64,000 nt of DNA from the NCBI GenBank assembly GCA_015056905.1, contig SVFI01000001.1, forward strand, positions 1-64,000, given 5' to 3'. The translations under genes and the position numbers were made by a program. The notes beneath the pieces were generated by a model. That model had not been told where the DNA came from, did no database searches, and was given only the letters and a program-made list of their open reading frames with translations. Shown piece after piece: positions 51,626 to 60,403 of this stretch. Every line of letters starts with the position of its first letter. The first letter of the stretch is position 1. This DNA is from Lachnospiraceae bacterium. GTDB taxonomy: Bacteria > Bacillota > Clostridia > Lachnospirales > Lachnospiraceae.

Positions 51626-52816
51626 CTAAAAGTATAACATAAAAATTTGACGCAGACAATAGAAATATGTACGTAATTCCACAGATTCTGTTGTCCTAAT
51701 TTCATACTTTTTATAAAGTTCTCCGTTGATATAATAACATTCATATCCTACCACGGTTCCACATTGCACCGGAGCCGGGAGAAACTCCGGCAACTGCTTT
51801 TTTATGCATACTTCGTCCGTCTCTGACAAAAGAACCGTAAGTTCTCCAGCCCCCTTATCTTCCACTTCTATCACAACCTTTTCTTTGATGCCATCCACTA
51901 CCGTAAGAGGTTCATAATGAAATTTCTTTTCCAAATCTTTGCTCTCATACGCTGTAAGTCCATAATTCATCAACGCTTTTGTATCTGTCCATTTCCAATT
52001 TTTATTCGGCGGCCACCCGCTGCCGAGCACAACAGAGATAAGTTTCTTTCCATCCTTCTCCAGTGCTCCGACAAAACAATACCCTGCATCACCCGTAAAT
52101 CCTGTCTTGATTCCAATTGCACCATCCATCAAATCAAGAAATCTGTTTTTGTTCGCCACTTGGAAATTTCTGCCGGAAGTTATTTCCGAAAACAAGTAGT
52201 TTCTCGTGTTAATAATCTCCAAAAAACGTTCGTTTTGAATGGCATATGAAGATATCAGCGCAAGGTCATACGCCGTTGTGGAATGTATTTTCCCTTTTTC
52301 TTCCGCATCCAGTCCGTTCGGTGTAATAAAATTTGTACGCTGACAACCGAGTTGCTCCGCCTTCCGGTTCATACGCCCCGCAAATGCTTCCACACTTCCA
52401 TCTATATGCTCCGCGATTGCTACCGCTGTATCATTGTGAGACTCAAGCATAAGAGAATACAGCAAATCCTCCAGGCGATACTGCTCACCCTTCTGCATAC
52501 CAAGACGCACTTTGGGCATACGTGAGGCATATCCCGACACAACCACCGGTCGCCCCTGCTCCGCTTCCCTGCTCTCCGCCATCCACTCAAGTGCCAGAAT
52601 ACATGTCATAATTTTGGTTGTCGACGCCATCGGCATTACCCTGTATCCGTTTTCTTCATATAAAACACGCCCGCTTGACGCATCCATAAGAAGCGCCGAA
52701 CGGGCGTATAATGACAATTCTTCTGCCTGTACTTTTTTTGTCCCTGCCATAATAACGCAGAGTAAATACACAAGTACACAGCATATCCGTTTTTTTATTT
52801 GTTTCCGATGTTTCAT
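51626..52816 (-). CDS. D-alanyl-D-alanine carboxypeptidase (PBP5/DacF type)
   Basis: 396 residues. After a signal peptide (about 1-31) comes the class of penicillin-binding transpeptidase-like domain with MASTTKIM (Ser65-x-x-Lys68), SHN (SxN) and KTGFTGDAG (KTG). A C-terminal beta-rich domain follows. It trims the terminal D-Ala of peptidoglycan stem peptides and has no C-terminal amphipathic anchor that I can confirm. The only upstream ribosome-binding-like GGAG is 14 bases from the ATG, and the start codon lies in a hairpin. A paralogue is encoded at 57003-58208. Confidence 0.93.
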   Translation of the reverse strand: MKHRKQIKKRICCVLVYLLCVIMAGTKKVQAEELSLYARSALLMDASSGRVLYEENGYRVMPMASTTKIMTCILALEWMAESREAEQGRPVVVSGYASRMPKVRLGMQKGEQYRLEDLLYSLMLESHNDTAVAIAEHIDGSVEAFAGRMNRKAEQLGCQRTNFITPNGLDAEEKGKIHSTTAYDLALISSYAIQNERFLEIINTRNYLFSEITSGRNFQVANKNRFLDLMDGAIGIKTGFTGDAGYCFVGALEKDGKKLISVVLGSGWPPNKNWKWTDTKALMNYGLTAYESKDLEKKFHYEPLTVVDGIKEKVVIEVEDKGAGELTVLLSETDEVCIKKQLPEFLPAPVQCGTVVGYECYYINGELYKKYEIRTTESVELRTYFYCLRQIFMLYF

Positions 52817-52856
52817 ATATGTAATGTCCGCTCCGGGCTGTTGTTATTACATATAT
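52815..52856 (-). promoter_or_regulatory. Hairpin over the carboxypeptidase start codon
   Basis: An 11-bp stem (ATATATGTAAT with ATTACATATAT) has the purine-rich GGAG in its 20-nt loop and includes the first two bases of the start codon in its 3' arm. It could control translation or be a weak terminator for the upstream gene; no T-run follows. Confidence 0.3.
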
Positions 52857-52879
52857 ATGAACAAAGTATTTTTTTCATT

Positions 52880-54745
52880 CTATTTCTTAATTTTGACCGT
52901 TGACTTTTGCCCTTTCCCTTTGAACAGTTTTTTGTACTTACTGTATTTGGATGAAGGAACCCTGATTTCGGCCTTTGACGAAATACCGTAAAGCGCCTTG
53001 CTTCCGACACTCTTTAATTTCTTGGACTTAACCACAATATTGGCAAGTTTTTTCGCCTTATAAAATGCCTTGCTTCCAATCTTGGTCACATTGGCTCCGA
53101 TGGATACCGTCTTAACTTTCGTGTTCCCTTTCAGTGCAGATGATGATATCTCCGTCACCTTGTAAGCCATACCGTGAATCATCACCTTGTCCGGAATAAT
53201 GATTTTGGTAAGTTTCTTATTCGATACCCCTTTAAATGCCACCGTTTTTGTCTTGGATGTTGACGTAAGCACCTTGTATTTATACCCGTCTACGGTATAT
53301 GTTTTTCCTTTTTTGAGGAGAATGGTCTTTGTCTTGATGCTCTTCTCTGTACTTTTACCCATCTCTTCTTGTGCGACGATGGCACTTACATAGTACGTAT
53401 AATTTGTCTTCGGATTCACCTCATCCATAAAATAATTTTTAGTCGTGGTGCCGAGACAACAGTAGGCACCATTGCCCATTTTACGATACACTCTGTATCT
53501 GGTTGCACCGGTACTTTTCGTCCACGAAATTTTCATCTCGTTGTTCTTGGTCTGCTTCAATGTCAGCCCCTCCACCGGAACAAGCGCCGGTGTTACATTA
53601 CCTGCAACATCATCCGGCAACGGGTAAGACACCTTCGCCGTCGGGAACGCTTTTTCAAATGCTGCTCCTGTATGACGGGCATTTCTCTGATGCTCGATAA
53701 AATCGCTCATATTTTTAAGGAAAAAATAGTGCTGAGGCGTATCGGAAATGGTATCATCCCACGTTGCATCCAAATTGTAATATTCATTTCCTATCTTGAC
53801 AATATTCCAGCCATGCGTCGGCGAGCCACTCTCATCATCGTTTCCGCAGATGACTCTCGCACTGATACCAACCTCTTCACACATCCGGTAAAACAGAGAC
53901 GCATAAGCCTGACACACGGCAAATCCGCTGTCAAGAGCAGCATACGTCGTGTACATGTAAGTATAACTCTGATCCACCTCATAATGCCATGTATCATACG
54001 TAACCCGATTCATAATATCATCATAAATCAATCTGACCTTTTGATAATCATTCAGTGAGGAAGATTTTAAATTCAACTTATCAATAATTGCATTTACTTT
54101 ACGCGTAACGTATTTTTCTTCTTCCCAATCCGTATAATACCGAAATCCGAAATAAACAGTTGCCGTCCCGTCACTATGATAATTGATATCGTCAAGCAGT
54201 CCGTATGCCCCGACATGCCAGAACAAATAATCTCCTTCACTCGGTTCTCCGTTAATGTCGTACTCAAACACCTTATTTAAAATATTGGATAACTCCTTTA
54301 ACTGAGAATCTTTCGTATACGCAATCCTGACAGTTATCGCTTCTTTTCTTTTTACCATCTTGTCACGGATATAATCCGCCGCATCTTCCAGCGTAGCATA
54401 CGTCGCTTTATCTGCACTTACCTCAATCGTGTTAACGGAAATCCCATTCGCAGAGACAATCTCTGACTGCGGCTGACAAATACCGAGTGTCTCACACATT
54501 TCGGATTCTGCAACAGCAAGTTCCTCTTCCTCCACGCAAAACGTGGACATAAACTCTTCTTCCGACATCAGTGCATTGCGCACCCCTTCTTCCGAGATAT
54601 CAATCGGCGCCAGCCATCCCTGCTTCCTGTCTGTAACTCCTCCGGGAACACCGCTTACCGGCGTCGCCATAACCGGAAGTGCAATTTCCACACATAACAT
54701 TACAGCCAACCAAAAAAACGCCGCTCTCTTACACAATCTTCTCAT
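52880..54745 (-). CDS. Secreted transglutaminase-like protein with Fn3 and leucine-rich repeats
   Basis: 621 residues from the ATG at 54745, seven bases after GAGGAG; an upstream ATG at 54760 overlapping the scpB stop would add five residues. A signal peptide covers about 1-28. A transglutaminase-like domain (about 240-340) has Cys-His-Asp in GFAVCQAYASLF, THGWNIV and NLDATWDD. An Fn3 domain (about 390-480) and BspA-type leucine-rich repeats (about 500-590) follow, then a very basic C-terminus. The protein is probably surface-bound through that tail. It may cross-link or cleave amide bonds in surface proteins or peptidoglycan; target unknown. Confidence 0.88.
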   Translation of the reverse strand: MRRLCKRAAFFWLAVMLCVEIALPVMATPVSGVPGGVTDRKQGWLAPIDISEEGVRNALMSEEEFMSTFCVEEEELAVAESEMCETLGICQPQSEIVSANGISVNTIEVSADKATYATLEDAADYIRDKMVKRKEAITVRIAYTKDSQLKELSNILNKVFEYDINGEPSEGDYLFWHVGAYGLLDDINYHSDGTATVYFGFRYYTDWEEEKYVTRKVNAIIDKLNLKSSSLNDYQKVRLIYDDIMNRVTYDTWHYEVDQSYTYMYTTYAALDSGFAVCQAYASLFYRMCEEVGISARVICGNDDESGSPTHGWNIVKIGNEYYNLDATWDDTISDTPQHYFFLKNMSDFIEHQRNARHTGAAFEKAFPTAKVSYPLPDDVAGNVTPALVPVEGLTLKQTKNNEMKISWTKSTGATRYRVYRKMGNGAYCCLGTTTKNYFMDEVNPKTNYTYYVSAIVAQEEMGKSTEKSIKTKTILLKKGKTYTVDGYKYKVLTSTSKTKTVAFKGVSNKKLTKIIIPDKVMIHGMAYKVTEISSSALKGNTKVKTVSIGANVTKIGSKAFYKAKKLANIVVKSKKLKSVGSKALYGISSKAEIRVPSSKYSKYKKLFKGKGQKSTVKIKK

Positions 54746-54759
54746 AGACATTCTCCTCA

Positions 54760-55329
54760 TCAGATATCCAACGTAAGCTGTATCTCTTTTTCAGCCTCTT
54801 CCCGAAACTGAGCAATACGGTCCGGATTGAGTTCCGGAAGCTCTGTCAGACTCTTTACACCAAAACTGCGCAAAAACTGCTCCGTCGTTCCGAACAAAAT
54901 CGGGCGTCCCGGTGCATCCAGTCGTCCTACTTCCGTAATCAGTTCAAAATCAAGCAGACGGTTCACGGAATGCTCACAGCTAACTCCTCGGATTTTGTCA
55001 ATCTCCACCTTTGTCACCGGTTGCTTGTAGGCAATGATGGAAAGCGTCTCCAAAAGCGCATCTGTCAGCACATATTTCCGAGGTGTTTTTGCAATGCGGA
55101 TTAAGTAATCATAATATTCCGGACTGCTGCACATCTGGTAGGAATTTTCCAACTCCGTAATCGTGATACCGCGCTGTGCCTCCTCGTATTCCTTTTGAAG
55201 CTCCGCAAGCAGGCGTCGTGTCGTCTTAACGTCCGACTCAATCACCTCTGCAAGCTTTCCGACCTCCACGGAATCACCCATGGTAAAGAGCACGGACTCC
55301 AGTATTGCTTTTTGTTTCTTCTCGTCCAT
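54760..55329 (-). CDS. scpB: Segregation and condensation protein B
   Basis: 189 residues, normal length. ScpB binds ScpA and SMC to form the bacterial condensin. Two winged-helix domains are evident, with the conserved TDALLETLSIIAYKQPVTKVEID motif and GRPILFGTTEQFLRSFG region. The start abuts the stop of scpA (coordinates are adjacent), so they are translationally coupled. Confidence 0.96.
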   Translation of the reverse strand: MDEKKQKAILESVLFTMGDSVEVGKLAEVIESDVKTTRRLLAELQKEYEEAQRGITITELENSYQMCSSPEYYDYLIRIAKTPRKYVLTDALLETLSIIAYKQPVTKVEIDKIRGVSCEHSVNRLLDFELITEVGRLDAPGRPILFGTTEQFLRSFGVKSLTELPELNPDRIAQFREEAEKEIQLTLDI

Positions 55330-56079
55330 TTATTCTGTATCCTTTCTCGTTATCTCAATGTCATCAAATGTATGTTCCTGACGGATGTCAATCTTACCGA
55401 CTTTCATCAGTTCAAGCACAACAAGGAATGTCACAATTACTTCCGCCTTGGAATTCTGCTTCTGAAGCAAATCGCGGAATGACATCTTTTTATGTCCCAG
55501 TATATATTTCTCTATGTACTGCGTCTTGACTTCCATGTCAATCTCTTCTTTTTCAATTTTGCCGAAGCTTGCACGAATCGGGTCAATCTTGTCCTCCTGC
55601 TTTTTCATGACAGATTCAAAGATTTCCTGCAATTTGACAAGGTTCATATCACCGAGCAGTTCCTCGTAATCGACCGGTGGTCTGTACTGCTCTATCTCCT
55701 GCGGCATCGTCGTCTTTTTATAAAAATTCTTCACCGCATCGATATGCCTGTCCTTCAGTTCAAAAGACATATACTTATACATCTTGTACTCAAGAAGTTT
55801 CTGGACAAGTTCTGCTCTCGGGTCTTCTTCCTCTCCCTCTTCACCCACTTCCTTCGGAAGGAGCATACGACATTTGATGTCAATTAGTGTCGCTGCCATA
55901 ACAAGAAACTCACTCATAATGTTCATGTCATCCGTCTCCATTTGCCGGATGTATTCCAGATATTGCTCTGTGATGAGCACAATCGGAATATCGTATATAT
56001 CTACTTTATTTTTTTCAATCAGATGCAGCAAAAGATCCAGCGGACCTTCAAACACCTGCAATTTCACTTCCAGTGCCAT
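55330..56079 (-). CDS. scpA: Segregation and condensation protein A
   Basis: 249 residues from the ATG at 56079, nine bases after GAGG; an ATG six codons upstream lacks a site. This kleisin subunit of the SMC-ScpAB complex has the canonical N-terminal VFEGPLDLLLHLIEKNKVDIYDIPI motif in two overlapping parts and a winged-helix C-terminus. scpB follows directly. Confidence 0.96.
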   Translation of the reverse strand: MALEVKLQVFEGPLDLLLHLIEKNKVDIYDIPIVLITEQYLEYIRQMETDDMNIMSEFLVMAATLIDIKCRMLLPKEVGEEGEEEDPRAELVQKLLEYKMYKYMSFELKDRHIDAVKNFYKKTTMPQEIEQYRPPVDYEELLGDMNLVKLQEIFESVMKKQEDKIDPIRASFGKIEKEEIDMEVKTQYIEKYILGHKKMSFRDLLQKQNSKAEVIVTFLVVLELMKVGKIDIRQEHTFDDIEITRKDTE

Positions 56080-56097
56080 TTTATGTGCCTCTTTCAT

Positions 56098-56952
56098 CTA
56101 TTCTGTTTTCCTGATGACAATCTCCACCAGTTCCGCCGGATTCCATATCCGAAGCGGTATTGTATGCGCTCCGAGCCCGCGGCTCACAATCATGGTCGCG
56201 CCGTCCTCCCTGAACAATCCCCCGTCATACTTCGGAAATAACCGGAAGTTCGTTCCGATCACACCCCCGAAAAACGGTAGACGCATGACTCCTCCGTGAA
56301 CATGACCGCTGAGCACCAAATCAGCGCCCCACTCACGATATCTCTCAAAATAATCCGGATTATGTGCAAGAAGAACGGTGTACATTCCCGGTGTTTTCTC
56401 CGGAAGCACCGTCTGCAGGTAGTCACCGGGCATCGATACCTTCTGAAATCTTTTATAAAACTGCCTGTCGATCTGACAACCGACAATTTCCACGCCGCAC
56501 GCTTCATCTTCCGTCCGTTCATTGACCAATCTGTGGATTCCTGCTTCCGAAAGCAGACGTTCAAATTCGACTCCCATCTCACCATAAGTCTCAGGATACA
56601 GTTCAAGCCGCTGCTCATGATTACCGTTGGCGTAGTACAGCGGGTATTTCCCCGCAAGCACAGACACAAACTCAGCCGCAGGCGCAACTTCCTTGCCCGG
56701 TGTTGCAGTGAGAATATCACCACCGATGAGAATTGCTTCCGGATGACATGCATCAATAGCAGCCAGCAATTTTTCGTTCATTGCACCATACTGCTTATTA
56801 TGAAGGTCGGAAAGAAACAAAAAGCGGAAGTCTTTCTTGATTTTGTGACTCTCCAGCTCATATGTTACCTTGCGAAACCGATTGGAATCATATATCATCA
56901 CCGCCGTCATCCCGAGGATGAAGCAGGCAATTAGTACCCATAAAATCTGCAT
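56098..56952 (-). CDS. Membrane-anchored metallophosphoesterase (YkuE-like)
   Basis: 284 residues. An N-terminal helix (about 2-20) anchors a calcineurin-like phosphoesterase, with metal-binding motifs FLSDLHNKQYG, GGDILT, ANGNHEQR, AHNPDYF and GHVHGG. Family members of this size include YkuE-type enzymes; the substrate is unknown. The gene lies 18 bp upstream of scpA on the same strand, a common clostridial arrangement, though there is no known functional link. Confidence 0.92.
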   Translation of the reverse strand: MQILWVLIACFILGMTAVMIYDSNRFRKVTYELESHKIKKDFRFLFLSDLHNKQYGAMNEKLLAAIDACHPEAILIGGDILTATPGKEVAPAAEFVSVLAGKYPLYYANGNHEQRLELYPETYGEMGVEFERLLSEAGIHRLVNERTEDEACGVEIVGCQIDRQFYKRFQKVSMPGDYLQTVLPEKTPGMYTVLLAHNPDYFERYREWGADLVLSGHVHGGVMRLPFFGGVIGTNFRLFPKYDGGLFREDGATMIVSRGLGAHTIPLRIWNPAELVEIVIRKTE

Positions 56953-57002
56953 TGTCGTTCCTTTCGCACATAGTTTCTCTTATCATACCAAAAAAATGCG
57001 AT

Positions 57003-58208
57003 TTATAAAAGCATCTTCTGCCATACTTTTTTGAGATAGTCTTTATATTTCGCCCGATTCATCGACCGGAAATACACAATATCACATCTTCCGATTTCTT
57101 TACCTTCCAAAAAATACAATGCCTGCCCAGCCACATCGCCCTCTTTGAGCGGAGCTTCCGCCTCTTTTGGAAGTTGCAACTTCTTTTCTACCTGTGACAA
57201 ATCTCTTCCCTGGGTATCGAGATATATAAACGGCTCCTCAAATCCGACTGCCACTTGTTCCTCCACTCCGCCTTTTACATGCAAATCCGGAATTTTGTCC
57301 GGATGGTCATCCCTGTAAATATGACTGACATCAAATCCATATTCCAAGAGGCGTCTTGCCTCCTCAAAACGGATTTTATAATCCGGCGCAGCCATCACGA
57401 CCGCAATCAAGGATATTTCATCCTTCTGTGCGGTTGCACTGAAACAATATTTCGCCTTGCTCGTAGAACCGGTCTTTAATCCCGTCGTATATTCATACTG
57501 CTTGAGCAGTTTGTTCGTGCTTGACAACGTAAATGTCGACGTCCCCTGCTGCGTCTCATGTACGATATCCTCCATCCAGATTTTCGTATATTCAAACACC
57601 TGCGGGTAACCGACAATCAACGCCCTCGACATAATCGCCACATCTTTTGCACTTGTATAATGGTTATCATCGTTAGAAAGCCCGCAGCAATCTACAAAAT
57701 GCGTATTGTTCATGCCAAGCTGTTTCGCTTTCTGATTCATCATCTCAACAAACGCTTCCTCGCTGCCCGCAATTTTTTCCGCCATCGCGACCGATGCATC
57801 ATTCCCTGACGCAACCGCAATACATTTTATCATGGTTTCCACGCTTTGCACTTCTCCTTCTTCAAGGAAAACCTGCGAGCCGCCCATAGATTTGGCGTAC
57901 GCACTCGTCGTCACTTCATCCGTGAGCCTAAGTTTCCCTTTTTCCATCTGCTCATAAATCAAAAGAAGCGTCATAATCTTTGTAATGCTTGCAGGACTCA
58001 GACGTACGTCGGCATTTTTCTGCAAAATAATCTGTCCCGTGGACGCCTCCATCAACACAGCACTCTCCGACTGTATCCACGCTGTAGACGTCTCTTCCCC
58101 GGAGACCGTCTCGGCGGCTACTGTGACCGTCCCGATAATAGAAAGAAAAAAGATGCAAGAAAAAAGCAGACATAACATCTGCTTTTTCAGTTGAGTCAAA
58201 TGAATCAT
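57003..58208 (-). CDS. D-alanyl-D-alanine carboxypeptidase (DacF-like), second copy
   Basis: 401 residues. A signal peptide (about 1-32) precedes the PBP5-type domain with SPASITKIM (Ser74-x-x-Lys77), a SGND motif and KTGSTSKAKY. It differs enough from the 51626-52816 protein to be an older paralogue. The C-terminal domain ends in a basic amphipathic stretch (RAKYKDYLKKVWQKMLL) that would fit a membrane anchor, typical of PBP5. The start follows AGAGG. In sporulating Firmicutes DacF is often sporulation-specific; this cannot be told here. Confidence 0.93.
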   Translation of the reverse strand: MIHLTQLKKQMLCLLFSCIFFLSIIGTVTVAAETVSGEETSTAWIQSESAVLMEASTGQIILQKNADVRLSPASITKIMTLLLIYEQMEKGKLRLTDEVTTSAYAKSMGGSQVFLEEGEVQSVETMIKCIAVASGNDASVAMAEKIAGSEEAFVEMMNQKAKQLGMNNTHFVDCCGLSNDDNHYTSAKDVAIMSRALIVGYPQVFEYTKIWMEDIVHETQQGTSTFTLSSTNKLLKQYEYTTGLKTGSTSKAKYCFSATAQKDEISLIAVVMAAPDYKIRFEEARRLLEYGFDVSHIYRDDHPDKIPDLHVKGGVEEQVAVGFEEPFIYLDTQGRDLSQVEKKLQLPKEAEAPLKEGDVAGQALYFLEGKEIGRCDIVYFRSMNRAKYKDYLKKVWQKMLL

Positions 58209-58272
58209 AGATACCTCTGTACGTCGTTTGTATCATTTTACGTGACAGAAGGTTTCATTATAACCGCAAATT

Positions 58273-58902
58273 CTATTTTCTGTTAAAACGGACATCCATA
58301 TATGCCTTAATCTCTTCCACGCAACCTTCAAAACCGAGCTTGGAAGCATCCAGACAAAGGTCATAGTTACGTGCATCGTACCACTCGCGTCCCGTATAAT
58401 ACTTGTAGTAATCTGCACGATATTTGTCTGTTTTTGCAATAAACTTCTCCACCTCTTTGTCAGAGTCATAACCGAGACGTTCCTTTGCATTTTTTAAACA
58501 GAAATCGTGACTTCCGTGCACAAATACACTAAGCACATTGTCATATTCTTTTAAGATGTAGTCCGCACAGCGACCGATAATGACACAGGACTCTTCCTCT
58601 GCGAGGTCACGAATAACTTTTGCCTGATAATTAAACAGGTTATCATTCGATGTAAACTCGTCGCTTTCCGGCGGAATCAGCTGACCTTTGTATACATTTT
58701 TGGTGATACGAAACAACGGCGATGTTTTCAGTTTTTCGTCCGCTTTTCCAAACAAACCTTCCGAAATACCACTCTCATCGGAAGCCATTCTCATCAATTC
58801 TCTGTCGTAACAGTTAATTCCAAGCTCTTTTGCAAGCATATGACCTACGGTCTTACCGCCGCTTCCATACTGTCTGGCGATTGTAATGATTAATTTTTCC
58901 AT
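58273..58902 (-). CDS. Cytidylate-kinase-like protein
   Basis: 209 residues from the ATG at 58902, following a GGGGG-rich site. The P-loop ITIARQYGSGGKTVG and the overall pattern (IIGRCADYILKEYDNVLSVFVHGS and a LGYDSDKEVEKFI helix) place it in the AAA_26 family often annotated cytidylate kinase-like. It is distinct from the canonical cmk at 42008-42679. It lies 16 bp after livF on the same strand, so it may be the last gene of the transporter transcript. Substrate unknown. Confidence 0.88.
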   Translation of the reverse strand: MEKLIITIARQYGSGGKTVGHMLAKELGINCYDRELMRMASDESGISEGLFGKADEKLKTSPLFRITKNVYKGQLIPPESDEFTSNDNLFNYQAKVIRDLAEEESCVIIGRCADYILKEYDNVLSVFVHGSHDFCLKNAKERLGYDSDKEVEKFIAKTDKYRADYYKYYTGREWYDARNYDLCLDASKLGFEGCVEEIKAYMDVRFNRK

Positions 58903-58918
58903 TGCTATGCCCCCTTGT

Positions 58919-59629
58919 CTATTCACCTAAATATGCTTTTTTGATAGAATCATCATTCATAAGTTCTTTTGCATCTCCGGAAAGAACAATCTTACCGGTT
59001 TCAAGAACATATGCACGGTCCGCGATGGACAGCGCCTTTTTCGCATTCTGTTCTACAAGAAGCACGGTGGTTCCCGTTTTACTTACCTTCTGGATGATAT
59101 CAAAAATTTCATTTACAAAAATCGGAGAAAGTCCCATCGACGGCTCATCCATCAGAATAATGCTCGGATGACTCATCAGCGCACGTCCCATAGCAAGCAT
59201 CTGCTGCTCACCGCCGGAAAGTGTTCCCGCCATCTGATTTTTTCTCTCTTCCAATCGCGGAAAACGGTCATATACCATCCGTAGTGTATTCTGGATTTCT
59301 TCTTTGTCTTTTCTTGTGTAAGCTCCCATAAGAAGATTTTCATACACGGAGAGCTGCGCAAACACGCGACGTCCTTCCGGAACATGCGCCATACCGAGCG
59401 ACACAATCTTGTGCCCCGGCATTTTGGAGATATCCTTACCCTCGTACAAAATTGTTCCTTTCGATGGTGCAAGGAGTCCCGTAATTGTGTGAAGTGTCGT
59501 TGTTTTACCGGCGCCGTTAGCACCGATCAGGGCAATAACCTCACCTTTATTTACCTCAAAGTCAATTCCTTTGATGGCCTCAATCATGCCATAATGAACA
59601 TGTAAGTCTTTTACTTCTAACATTGCCAT
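58919..59629 (-). CDS. livF: Branched-chain amino acid ABC transporter ATPase LivF
   Basis: 236 residues. ATP-binding subunit with Walker A GANGAGKTTTLH, the signature LSGGEQQMLAMGRAL and Walker B IILMDEPSMGLSP. It energises import with LivG. It follows livG by 12 bp, the common order being J-H-M-G-F. Confidence 0.95.
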   Translation of the reverse strand: MAMLEVKDLHVHYGMIEAIKGIDFEVNKGEVIALIGANGAGKTTTLHTITGLLAPSKGTILYEGKDISKMPGHKIVSLGMAHVPEGRRVFAQLSVYENLLMGAYTRKDKEEIQNTLRMVYDRFPRLEERKNQMAGTLSGGEQQMLAMGRALMSHPSIILMDEPSMGLSPIFVNEIFDIIQKVSKTGTTVLLVEQNAKKALSIADRAYVLETGKIVLSGDAKELMNDDSIKKAYLGE

Positions 59630-59641
59630 GCCTGTTTCCTC

Positions 59642-60400
59642 CTATTCTCCAAGATATGCGGTGATTACCTGTGGATCGTTGAGTACATCACTCGTGTCAC
59701 CCTGTACGAGCACTTCCCCGAAGTTCAGCACCGTCAGTTTCTCACAGATACCGGAAACAAGTTTCATATCATGTTCAATCAAAAGAATCGTCATATCAAA
59801 TTTATCACGGACAAAACGAATCGTATCCATAAGTTCTTTCGTCTCGTTCGGATTCATTCCCGCCGCCGGTTCATCCAAAAGAAGGAGCTTCGGCTCCGTC
59901 GCAAGCGCTCTTGCAATCTCAAGCTCTCTCTGTTTACCGTAAGGAAGATTTGCTGCAAGAACATCCGCGTACTGATCGAGTTCAAATACTTTCAGAAGTT
60001 CCATTGCTTTCTCGTTCATTTCTTTCTCTACTTTGAAATAACGAGGAAGACGAAGAATACCTGTCATAACGCCGTATGAATGGTTGTTATGAAGACCGAC
60101 CTTCACATTGTCAAGCACTGTCATGTCTTTGAAAAGACGGATATTCTGGAATGTTCTTGCAATTCCCGCCTTGTTGATGTCAATCGTTCTCTTGCCTGTA
60201 ATGTTGACACCATCGAGAACAACACTTCCTTCATCCGGTTTGTAAACACCTGTCAAAAGATTAAATACGGTTGTCTTACCCGCTCCGTTCGGACCGATCA
60301 ATCCGTAGAGCTGTCCTTTTTCAATCTGAATATCAAAAGCATTTACCGCGCGGAGACCACCAAAGGAAATGCCGAGATTTTTTACTTCTAATAATGCCAT
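59642..60400 (-). CDS. livG: Branched-chain amino acid ABC transporter ATPase LivG
   Basis: 252 residues. Walker A GPNGAGKTTVFNLL, a LivG-specific GITGKRTIDINKAGIARTFQNIRLF-type segment in short parts, signature LPYGKQRELEIARAL and Walker B LLLLDEPAAGMNP. It pairs with LivF. It begins 3 bp before the end of the livM spacing, i.e. 3-nt gap to livM. Confidence 0.95.
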   Translation of the reverse strand: MALLEVKNLGISFGGLRAVNAFDIQIEKGQLYGLIGPNGAGKTTVFNLLTGVYKPDEGSVVLDGVNITGKRTIDINKAGIARTFQNIRLFKDMTVLDNVKVGLHNNHSYGVMTGILRLPRYFKVEKEMNEKAMELLKVFELDQYADVLAANLPYGKQRELEIARALATEPKLLLLDEPAAGMNPNETKELMDTIRFVRDKFDMTILLIEHDMKLVSGICEKLTVLNFGEVLVQGDTSDVLNDPQVITAYLGE

Positions 60401-60403
60401 ATC

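Noticed and set aside
54746-54760. Start of the transglutaminase-like gene at the ATG overlapping the scpB stop
   Set aside because: That ATG lies upstream of the GAGGAG site that best serves the ATG at 54745; translational coupling keeps it possible but less likely.
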